From: Serripes groenlandicus
Lineage: Eukaryota; Mollusca; Bivalvia; Cardiida; Cardiidae
Length of the DNA stretch: 64,000 bases
Direction of reading: 5' to 3'
Assembly: GCA_031761405.1 (NCBI GenBank)
Contig: JASEVX010000011.1
Location: 35,579,955-35,643,954, forward strand
Shown here: positions 20,501 to 30,300 of the stretch, in pieces
Position numbering within the stretch: position 1 is the first letter of the stretch
Layout: every line of letters begins with the position of its first letter
Position numbers and translations under genes: made by a program
The notes under the pieces: generated by a model
What the model saw: the letters and a program-made list of their open reading frames with translations, nothing else
Database searches by the model: none
Told to the model about the DNA's origin: nothing

Positions 20501-22395
20501 TTCGTTTTTCAGATTTGTCAAGGTCAAGACGCCAAGCGTACAATGCCGTGGCGTTTTACGCGGCCATCGACAATCACCACCTACAACACCTTGGAGCCAA
20601 TCAGGACATACCATTTGACAAGGTGTATACAAACGTGGGCAACGCCTACCATCCAAACCTCGGCGTGTTCATTGCACCAGAACCCGGAACTTACGTCTTC
20701 TCGGCCACGATGATGGACGTCAACAGTCATGATACTAGGTACAATTGACATTTGAGCCGTTCCACGAGAACACCAACATTATGGACTCTGCGTAATGTAT
20801 CGACCTAGATCAGACTGCGCAGTCCGCGCAAGCTAATCCGGACCGACACATTCCGTCTCAGGGGGGATGGAGGTATAGAGTAATGATTCCTGAAACGGAA
20901 AATCAACAGTAGGCGAAAAGTGTCTGTCCGGGTTAGGCTGTGCGGCATGCTTAGGCTGATTCGGGTCGATACAATACGCAAAATGTTGGTTTTCTCGTAG
21001 AAGGGCTCATTTCGAGGGCTTAGCGTGAAACGGTTGTAACTAAAAATCTATTTTGAAAACCCTGGTTTAGGGGCAATTTTGACCCCTTTGTAAACAATGC
21101 AAATTTAGGTGCCATTGCTCAGAACGAGTAATGGCACCTAAATTTCCATTGTTTACCAAGAAAAATGATTTAACGTTTATAAAGACTTTATCGTGAGGTT
21201 ATTAACCTTGGTAAAAAAATACCGATTTTAGTAACAACCGTTTCACGCCAAGCCCTCGATTTGTTTTATTTATTTACGTGTGTTAAACGCCCTTTTCAAT
21301 GCAATTTCAGTTGTATCACAGTGACAATTAACCCTGGGTTTCTAACCAGTTAATTTCCTGGTTTACCGGTATTACTGGTCCATTTAGCCTGATACCAGTC
21401 ATTCAGTCGTAATGCTAACCAGACCAACATGATCGCCAAGGATGGAAAGCCATTACTGCGAATTCTGATATCACCCGGCCGGGGATCGAACCCTCCCACC
21501 TACAATAAATTTGCAGCAGACGACTTTTGAAACAAATCAGGCCGAGCTACGAAAACACTTTATAAATGACGATTACGGTATAAAATCATGGAAAAGAGTT
21601 CAAAACATTGTGGCAAAATTGTCAATTGCTCATTGTAAGCAATTTCTCTTTTTGGCACAATTTCTTTAAAAGACGTCTGCAGCAGATTCGCCAAGAGCAT
21701 CTAAATGTGTGCTACTTTAGTATCCACAACGAAACGATGGGGATACTTTTTATACATGGTTTGATTGCCTATCTTGCTTCCATGAGTCGAAATGAAAAGT
21801 TCAGCAACATGCTGTTACATCGACTTCTATCCTTGAGGCTCAGAATGCTAGCATTACAACTGCTGCGGCTCTTCCATGTTGAAAATTGGACCACTCCATT
21901 TTTCGTCCAACAGGACATTTGGTAATTGTAATGGCTATAAGTGGCAAACAATGCATATTTCAGAAGAGACAGCTCGTTATGAGCTGTCTGACATGAATCT
22001 GCATTGTTTACAAAAGCCTTGAATTGCCTTCGGCAGCGAAAGGATTAAAGACAAACACAACGGTTGTACTTGTAATCTTCAAAATTCCAAAGAAACGTTG
22101 TGATACTGAACCATTGTTGAAAACGGCAGAACACTCCATCTAAACATACGTGATATTATCATTTTGCAGGTACTACTTCAGTGTCAACAACAAGGGTATG
22201 GGAAACCTGTTTATCCATGGTTCGAGTGCGTACCTTACTTCCACGGGTAAAACTGCGACCTTACTTCTACGACAAAACGACGAGGTCTCGGTGCGGAATG
22301 CCAACGTTAACGAGGGTGTCTATGGTTACGAGTATAGTTCGTTCACAGGATTTATGCTCAGTTTTGACGATAGTGCCGGGGTGATTGTCGGGTAG
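17525..22395 (+). CDS. Secreted coiled-coil C1q-domain protein, gene 2 (three exons)
   Basis: Exons are 17525-17936, 20513-20738 and 22170-22395 (stop TAG), phases 1 and 2, total 287 aa. Residues 1-23 are a signal peptide (LLVVSYLITGFSWAQS). Residues about 50-100 form a coiled coil (LLNRVVQLESRDKHHQLSEQ and TIRRQNRRITVLEGF), clearly related to exon 2 of gene 1. The C1q domain spans about 150-287 with AVAFYAAID, GVFIAPEPGTYVFSA, NDEVSVRNANVNEGVYGYEY and FTGFML. The proteins agree closely over the C1q domain (both have HLGANQ, NVGxxYHxNLGVFI and end VIVG), so the two genes are tandem duplicates. Here signal and coiled coil share one exon, and an intron splits the C1q domain after SHDTR. Secreted lectin-like recognition is the family role. 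AATAAA is at 22797-22802. Confidence 0.92.
18063..18370 (+). mobile_element. SINE (7115-type) in intron 1 of C1q gene 2, with G-run
   Basis: The head contains GAGCGTCCGCCTCGGGAG and B box GGTTCGATCCCC (about 18137-18150), then ACGACTGACTGGCTGGTGTC and the tail AAAGCGGCGTTAATCACC. A run of about 22 G (18215-18238) sits where relatives have unique sequence. This is one copy of the 74-bp region that is amplified at 7144-8031. Confidence 0.8.
18918..19290. mobile_element. Two decayed family A MITEs
   Basis: 18918-19090 runs from TTAACCCTTACCTAC to GTGGGAAAGTGTT with a family A core (CAAAATGTTTTCAAAGTCGTC, split at 19031). 19128-19285 starts TTAACCCTTTCTCTACATAC and has GCAACAGACGACTATGA. Both are in intron 1 of C1q gene 2. 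Confidence 0.6.
19385..19830. mobile_element. Family F fragments split by a family B MITE
   Basis: GACTCACGATAATTCGATG and ACTTCGAGTTATCGAAGTG at 19385-19455, then ATATTCGAATTAACACTTG and GAGATATCGGGAGTCCATTG at 19785-19830. These are the two ends of one family F element, interrupted by the family B copy at 19510-19686. Confidence 0.55.
19510..19686. mobile_element. Family B MITE, copy B1
   Basis: TTAA at 19510-19513 and 19683-19686; ends CTCTTTCAGCGCCAAAGG / CAATTCGGCGCTGAAAGAG. One arm of the central hairpin (ACGAGCTGTCTCACCTG) remains, the other is deleted compared with the copy at 32802. Confidence 0.85.
19830..20042 (+). mobile_element. 3' end of a non-LTR retrotransposon
   Basis: TTTGTATAATGGGCCAGAGG, CCTAAATTACTGAATAAA and a short (ATTGT)n tail ending near 20040 look like a LINE 3' terminus. 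The same word TATAATGGGCCGGTGGCCTA appears at 53858 and 63742, where it also precedes an A-rich end. Confidence 0.55.
20166..20450. mobile_element. 285-bp MITE with long near-perfect TIRs, TA target
   Basis: Arms of about 70 bp: TGGAACGCCTTTACTGTCTT at 20166 and AAGACAGTAAAGGCGTTCCA ending at 20450, with GCTTATATACGGTAGATATT / AATATCTACCGTATATAAGC inside. It is flanked by TA on both sides. Its right end is 62 bp before exon 2 of C1q gene 2. Confidence 0.85.
20754..21008. mobile_element. Family C MITE, copy C1
   Basis: Ends GAGCCGTTCCACGAGAACAC / TTTTCTCGTAGAAGGGCTC, inner parts with GTATCGACCTAGATCAG and CTCAGGGGGGATGGAGG. It starts 15 bp after exon 2 of C1q gene 2. ATTT flanks both sides. 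Confidence 0.8.
21013..21258. mobile_element. Family D MITE, copy D2
   Basis: Ends CGAGGGCTTAGCGTGAAACG / TTTCACGCCAAGCCCTCG, flanked by ATTT (21009-21012, 21259-21262). It lies back to back with the family C copy and is inverted relative to D1 at 13767. Confidence 0.85.
21335..22048. mobile_element. SINE, family A and family B remnants filling intron 2 of C1q gene 2
   Basis: 21335-21500 is a reversed SINE piece (TACTGGTCCATTTAGCCTGA; GGGGATCGAACCC). 21500-21690 is family A (GCAGCAGACGACTTTTGAAAC; ends GACGTCTGCAGCAGATTCG). About 21870-22048 is family B (CTCTTCCATGTTGAAAATTG; hairpin AAGAGACAGCTCGTTATGAG; end GCAGCGAAAGGATTAA). Exon 3 begins at 22170. Confidence 0.65.
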
Positions 22396-23155
22396 ACATT
22401 AAAGGTGCTGAACTCCAGATTATAGATAATATAGTCAAAGTTCTAAAACTGTTCAAAAGTTGTCTTGAAATATTACAATCATAATTCTGTGATAAAATCA
22501 GAGTAATAATTTTTACTTTTCATTACCATAAACATATAAATATTGATTGTTTATGCTTCATTTTTACTGGGTAGACATACCCAGGTAGCCAAATTGTGTA
22601 CATTTCATGACTTTCAATTGACAGTTTTTCAACATTTACTGCCAAAATAGTTTTGAACTACTTATTACTTACTTTGTTATCACTATAAGCAAAATTTGCA
22701 AAAGTTTCAATATTTCAAAATTTTGATCACCATCATGAGTTCAGCATCATTAATCCTTTTGTTTCATTTGAATTTGTCTATGACGAAGAGCATTTAAATA
22801 AATTATAAAATTTCGAGTTATTCAATTTTTCAAAAATGATGCAAAATTGTTCATAGATATATGTTACCTGATTATCTTCGATGCACTTTAGATCTCGGAT
22901 ATCGAGCATGAATATACCTTTTAATATTAGAAAGCGAATCTTTTTTCCGGTTGTTTAATATGTTAACAATGTTACAAATATGTCCGCTCTTTACTTGTCA
23001 AGTAATCTGAATCAACTTGTATGGAATATATTCATTCGAAGCAAGTTTGGACTGGACATCTATCCATCGTGGTCTATAATAAATTAATAATACATTAATG
23101 GGATTCACATTGAACTCCTTCAGCACAAATAGCAATATTAAGATAGTTGCAAACA
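22396..23155. other. 3' flank of C1q gene 2, no gene seen
   Basis: AT-rich. AATAAA at 22797-22802 is the best polyadenylation signal. Nothing else is recognised up to the SINE piece at 23160. Confidence 0.6.
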
Positions 23156-23159
23156 ATAC

Positions 23160-23527
23160 AGTGGAATACCGTGGTGCAGTGGTAGAGCGTCTGCCTCTCG
23201 TACCAAAGGTTCCAGGTTTGAATCCCGTGATGATCGGGTTCTGGCTATTGGGATTATTCAACATAACCGGCGCGAGTGCTGGTTAAGTCTCCAGGAAACA
23301 GACATCGAGCGTGGTTAATATAAGCTGAAAGCTTGTTTCGCAAATCGATGTAAAATAAATAAGTTCAAACTAAACAAAACAGATGCATGTGAGTCATCTC
23401 GTAAGGGGCTATATCACCTGAAATCAGCAGTGTTTGGCTGTTGGTTAATAATATAATCCAAAACTGTTATTACACGAAAAAAAAACTTGGAAGAGTCTAC
23501 TTTCGGACATTCAGCGTTGAAAGAGAT
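23160..23527. mobile_element. tRNA-like SINE head and family B fragment
   Basis: 23167-23235 on + is tRNA-like (GTGGTGCAGTGGTAGAGCG as A box, GGTTTGAATCCCG as B box region). 23395-23527 is family B material (GGGGCTATATCACCTGAAATC, then GGAAGAGTCTACTTTCGGAC and CAGCGTTGAAAGAG). Confidence 0.5.
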
Positions 23528-23560
23528 GTAGACACAGTTCTCAGATGACATACATTGTAC

Positions 23561-23860
23561 ATTCAATCGACACATGTTCGTCTCAAACTATTTCTTTGAC
23601 TTTAAATGTCCAAATAATATATTTTATCTATGAGTTTGCATTTCCTAAGTTTCATTCACATATTATTTCTTAAAACAATCTTGTAGTAGGGTATACATAC
23701 GTGCAGTATTCTTTGAAATAAAAAGAAACGAATTTGGTTGTAAACTGGACATACAAACAAGAAGTGAAATTCATCTTCAGCACTATAGCAGTTTATGTCA
23801 AGACAAGTGTAACAAAATCGCAAACAATTCTCAATATTATGGTTTATCACATAAAGCCCT
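23561..23860 (-). pseudogene. LINE reverse-transcriptase C-terminal fragment
   Basis: The minus strand at 23850-23656 encodes NIENCLRFCYTCLDINCYSA then EDEFHFLFVCPVYNQIR. The C..C...(E)DE.HF...CP.Y...R spacing is the zinc-knuckle motif at the C-terminus of many non-LTR retrotransposon polymerases. No catalytic RT motifs remain in the window. It is a dead 5'-truncated copy lying just downstream (in its neighbour's sense) of the NHL gene. Confidence 0.65.
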
Positions 23861-24259
23861 CGCTGGGAGTGTTAAAATCCCATAACATAAATATCATATG
23901 ACACTACTGGTTTGGTTTCCAGTTTTATGCTCAAGTCTTTGTTACAACGCAAAGACCAAACTATGTAAATGACGGTACTTCAGCGGTTTGAGGTCCTAGC
24001 GGTTTGACGTTATATAACGTTAGTCACTTTGGGGCCAAAATCGTACATTTCTTTCGAAATATGCTTCATAAATCATTTTATGTGATAAATAGAATATCTT
24101 ATTCGTGTTTATTTGTTATCACTTTTAGTAAACGAGTTTACTAAGATGATATACCGCGAGCTTTGGTATATAAATAGCCTCATGAAATATCTTCTATGTA
24201 TTCACTTTTCAAAACTAATCAATGATTGGACATCTAAGATTTGACAACATAAGTCGACT

Positions 24260-24265
24260 TTTATT
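24260..24265 (-). terminator. Polyadenylation signal of the NHL gene
   Basis: AATAAA on the minus strand, 72 bp after the stop codon at 24337. Confidence 0.6.
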
Positions 24266-24336
24266 TGACGTATAAGTGTTGATTATACTTTGACATAGGT
24301 GGAATCTCGGATCCATCGAAGTGGTTAAAGTTTAAA

Positions 24337-27300
24337 TCAAGATTGTAATATGTTCTTCATCATTCTTTGAACCTCTTTTGTTGTTCGCTCCGGGCTTGGT
24401 GGTGCCGGTGGTGTCTCGTACGGCATAATGACAGCATCGTTTGAATATATCTTTCCACTTCGCCGAGTTTCCAACCTAAAACATTCAAATATATTAGAAC
24501 CACGTCTTGGGATTAGAGGTATTGTTGTCTGCACATGCGTACCGAGTATCCACTACATAGGTCTGTTAGTGAATACTGCGACTTCCATAGAAGCTCTTTA
24601 CTTTTATTTCATTTTTAGTCAGAGGTTACATCTGGGTCTATAGTAAATGTAAACGGTGAATATTTGGATGAATCACAGAATCTGTAGTCACTATATATCG
24701 TTTCAAAGTTACACTCAGCCGTCAAGTGTGGTAAGCCAGCTTCGATCGTACACTCTAGTCCCACTAGTACTGGCCCCCGGCTCCAAGAAACTACTCAAGA
24801 AGGTTATATTACGAACTTCGTATACTGCAGTCTAGCATATGCACCTCTTTTAATTTCGATAGAGTTGATCAGATATATCAATAGTTCTAAATTCACAAAA
24901 GTGCTTAACAAAATATTTTGCCTTAGTTTCTTATAATTAATAAGGAATTATGTAGAGGTCACTAAAATGATGTTGAGTAACCATTGCAACATAATCATTT
25001 AAACAATTTGCATCTAGAAAGCTGGTCAGACGGAAAAGAGAACAAAAACAAGTCTTGATCGGACTACGTGGATGCGTAGACTGATCTGAATTCTTTTCTA
25101 GGTTCAAATTCCTAAAGATTCCTTTTCGCCAGTTTGATCAGTATCTTTCTCGAATGTCATATAGGCGTATAACAACCCTGAAATACTTTCAGAGCGGATT
25201 GAGCTCAAATCGAATATACTAGCCTCCTAAATGTTATTGGAGACGCTGTAGTGCGTTTATAACAAACAAAAGCAACGGTTTATTCATCGTTTATGTATTT
25301 TTTTTTATTCATTTGTATGGGGCTTTACACTGCTCTCAATAATTGTTCAATTATAACACGGCGATTGTTGGCTAAGTTACAATTATTTCTGGTCAATTCA
25401 TCCTGACGCTAGAGACCCAGTCGTAATGCTGACCCCAATTACCTCGAGCGCTTAGGAGGGTATGCCATTGCTTACATTTAAATGTATCTGGCTTGACCCG
25501 ACCGGGGATCGTACTCACAACCCTCCGCACACGACACACGAAGCGTTGATCGTCATTGCCATTGACTTCTCTTTTTCCGAAGGTTGATGTTCGTATTGCT
25601 TTGTCTAAATTATTGTTTGAAAACAGACATAAGAAAAATATGTCGTCATACTCACTTAAACGTTTTGATTCTATTGTTGTCCCCACACACTGCCAGAAGA
25701 TGATCTCGTTCACGATAGCATATAACATCCGGTTTGAAACCAACATGTCGCCATGACAACAAGCTTTTAACCATCTCACCTTTCGTCGTTATCTGGTGTA
25801 ACACATCGATCTTCTGGTTGTCTGCTCCTGGAAGTGAAAACATCTAACGAACTTATGATTGACTAAACCAAATCAAAGTTTATTGTACTCAAATAATTAA
25901 AATCATTGGACAAATACAGCCATTTAAAGGGCGTCTGAGTTGTGCATATACGCAGAGACATATACATACAGTTGTCACTGATATCAGTGACAAAATAAAG
26001 CATTGTACTATGCCCCTCCCCCTTTAAGGGCACTTCATTTGACATGGATACAGGGGTTTACTCGTGTGAACTGGTAAAACGTTTTCAACGTATCCTCCCT
26101 TTTTTAACTTAGTACCATTCGTAGATGTTCAAGCCATAAGCGTAATACAGTGTACACGTGATATCATTTACATATTCTAATTAGTTGATATTCGACAACA
26201 TGAACTACAGTGGAACCTGTGTAAAGACCACCTATTGAAACACAACATCATGGTATTTGTTCACAGTTGGTCTTAATTGCAGGGTAATTTTTTCTGCAAT
26301 TGAGTATTTGGGAAACTAAAAGTGAGGTTGTTATAGACAGGGAATCGCTATTCCAATGTGGTCTTTAGCTCTTGACATCCGTTCAATCAAGGAAACATTC
26401 AAGAATCCTCTGGCATGCAGTATAGATTCATATCACATAGTTTGGATGAGTAAATTAATCCCTTTATACACTTGACGAAAATATATGCGTAGAGCACACA
26501 CGAATCATTTTGATTTTCCACTTAAAATCGCAAATAATGATTGTAGTCGGATTATTTCAAGAAACATTTTCTCCCTTCTCCTAGTTTGGTATCAAAGCAC
26601 AGGCTTCCCAGTTTTCTTTTGAGAAAATTAAAAACAAGAAATATCTATAACAAAAATAAATGGCGATAAATATGAGAAAACACTAAGAAATGGAACATGC
26701 GCATATTATTTGACTTGAATATCAATGTGTTTACCAAAGGCTTATTGGCCATCTCCATCCAGCTTCAGTTTCTATAAATAGATTATCAAGGTCGAGAATA
26801 CGCCACTTGACTGGAGATTACAAGAGGCTCCCAAGAGGTGTATACGTTTCAATTGACGATAAATAACTGAAAATTTATCATGTTTCAAAAATAATTAATA
26901 TTTTACTCTTAAATATTATATTTCATACGTTTTCACTGATTTTTTCACTGAAATTTATTTCTTAAGGAAAACAATTAAAAGGGAGTATGCAGAACATTTC
27001 ATTTTAAAACTTCATCTTATTAGTGCCTCTCGTATGATCGCCAACTTAACTATGAACCAATCACAACGTTTCATTTCCTTTATTTCTTCGACATTATTCA
27101 TTAAATACAACATTTGATTGATCCATAATCTAGATCATTTGTTTAACATCTAGGTCAAAACTGAGGTTAAACAGCTATCGCCGAAAAATACACAATACCT
27201 GGTTAAACTACTGTATTGTATTATATATATGGACCGTTTAGAGGGCTATTTATAGTTACACGGGAGGGATTCCCAAAATTATCATTACGATCTTTTATAT

Positions 27301-30300
27301 GTTAGCGTATGGACCATATGGAGAGACATTTTGAGTATTTTAACGAGGTATTGTGTGTTTTCCCCCATTTCCATCTGTAATGGAAATTTGGACGCCTGTG
27401 ATCAAAGGTCGTGTTTATAACAGGGAAAAATCGACTGAAATAACCAGAGATTGGAAACTGTTCCTCCGTCCTCCTATTTTTGGTATTACAGGCTGTTTTT
27501 ATCACAGGGAAAAGACGAGTAAAATGACCAGAGATGCAGAGATGTGTATACGTACCACATAGTTTGGTATCACAGGTAGTGTTTATCACAGGGAAAGGTC
27601 GAGTAAAATGTAAAATAACCAGAGATGAGAAACTGTTTCTCCCTACTCCTAGTTTGGTAACAAAGGTCGTGTTTATAACAGGGAAAAGTCGAGTAAAATA
27701 ACCAGAGATGAGAAGTGTATACGTACCACATAAGAAAATATTGCCCTCTTTATCCGCTATTGCTCCATGAGGTATGCTTAGTTCTGTATATCTAAATATA
27801 AGGCGTTATACGATTAGTAATCTTGCAGTAAACGTTACATAATGAGGTTCTTAGTCTCGCTTTTTATTCGCAATGAATATTTATGATATTTTTAACGCAG
27901 GCAAGATGTAGACCCAATAACTAATCTGAAAATTACCCATACCAAATGACTGTTTCATTTCCTGTGTCGTTCAAGCGAAATTGCACGAGACAGTATTCAG
28001 TACTCTTTGAGCGCCATATTATTAAAGCAATTACTCTTCCATGTTCAAATTTCTCATTGAATAAAAGTTTTGGAATATTTTGATAACTAAAATGCAAACA
28101 ATGCCGATTTAAGGTGAGACAGCTCGTTACGAGCTGACTCACCTGAATCTGTATTGTTTCCAAAAACCTCAATATTGTCATTGGCGCTGAAATAGTTAAT
28201 AAATTTCACATCTCTTTGAACAGGAGACAATGTATCATGTTTATGAATATATAACAAAAATGTTGTAAATCTACGTATTATATTTTCTGAGGTCAACGTG
28301 CCAAATTTAAAAAAAATTCAGCATGAACTTATTTATCAATTTGACCGGGAACCGCGCACTTTATGTGGAAATCGTGGCTCGAGTGCATACTATAGTGTCA
28401 ACATAGAGAGAGTTGATTGACACATAAAAGGAATACGCATAGCTTTGTAAAAAGCAATCGGGCGTACTCGGCTATTTCCGTGTATATACATCGGGACAAT
28501 ATCGTGCTATATAAGCGATGTATTTGAAAAATTAAATGACGTTATTCATGCGGACTGCTTCGGATATTTGTTCAACCCAAGTCAATCAGAAACTATTGTT
28601 TCATATTATTACGACCTCATATATTTTATCTAACTTGTTATGATATATAACTGTTCCTTGAAATAAATAAAATGTTTAATGTTCAATGTTAACCTATGAG
28701 TGACACAATAATCGTTAACCGCAATACGCGATCCGTTATGAATGACATCACGCGAAACCCGACCTACAGAAGTATCGATACTAATTGAAACGTTCTAGTT
28801 TGATATGCTCATACTGGTCAAGACAGTGTAGGTTTTAACCAATCAACGCAATGATTAGAGTACGAGTTAATGAAGAACAAGGACAATCCTGCTCAGACAG
28901 GGGCAAATCATAATCCAGATTATCCACATCTACGCTGCCTTCAAAATCCCGAAGGTCTCTTTCCGTTTGACATTTCCTAATTTCATTTCTGACTTACTTG
29001 AACGATATTGCTCCATCTTCATTTAATTCCATTACAACTTGTTTTAGAGTATCAGTTACAATTATTTTATTTTCTGGAGTCACGCACACGTGAAATGCAG
29101 ATCCGAATATCGAATGTCCTGTCTTGTCGTATTGTACTATTTTTAGAACATTTCCGTCTGTGTCCAAAAACTCCACTTTTGTTCCTACACACACAACCAG
29201 TCCAGTTTTGTACGGAGCTATACCATAGCACCAGCCGTCAGTTCGTATTTTTGCACCCGGCACCAACATCGAGTTTTCTATAAAGAATTCGTTGATTAAT
29301 CGTTCACTTGGAATTGTAACGAACACATCCGAACCATCTCGATTTGAAGAATGAACACAGAGATCGTGTGGTTTTCCTGAAACGAACATGTTGTAGATTA
29401 ATTCATTTTGGTTTAAACTTATTATTTTACTTATTCTTTGTGATGACAATTCTTACAACTTATATTATTCACTCTAGATCTATGTCGCCTTGATACTCAG
29501 CCAGTACTCGTGTCGAGTGTGTGGGGAGTCCAAAACGCGTTCCTCTTCTCACTGGAATCAAAATAAGAACCTCGAGATTACAAGGCCGGTACTCAACTAC
29601 CGAGTCACTGTTTCCCGGCTCTAGATTAAACATGTTAGTAAGGCATTTATAAAATTCGATATCACGATATTGATGGACACATGTAGATTGGTACGCTGCC
29701 TTTTCTTAGTATCGTCTGCAGGTACCTCCCGAATAGCGTGATTATTTACAAGGTATTAAAGAGTAAGGACAATTCCTAAAGTAATGGGCATTGCGAGTTG
29801 TCGTCATTTATTTTAGATCCATAAAATATCAGTTAATGTTATGCACTCTGGGAAGAATTAATCCAATCGTATACAATTCCTTATATCAATAGCATCGTTG
29901 ACGACAGATTTAACTTTGATGTGGGTTCCTCTAATCCAAAGTTGATGTCTCACTCAATTGTTTGACAAATATATATAATTTAGCAATTTAATATTTGTTT
30001 TGTTATCCTTTATTTCCTCCATATTAATGATTTATAAAAAATTTACAATGAAAAAGAACGACATACAAAATAAAAGAACATTTCAAATAATGCAAAATGT
30101 GCTTAATGCATATGAATCCACTAGAGGTGCACTTGAACGAAACAAAATCACCAATGCTAAACCGTTCTTGTGCAAAAACACTTTTAGAATCGTCAAACAA
30201 GTTTACTGTATGCTTTGCAGTGGACCATTGGTAAATAACACCAATGCTAAACCGTTCTTGTGCAAAAACACTTTTAGAATCGTCAAACAAGTTTACTGTA

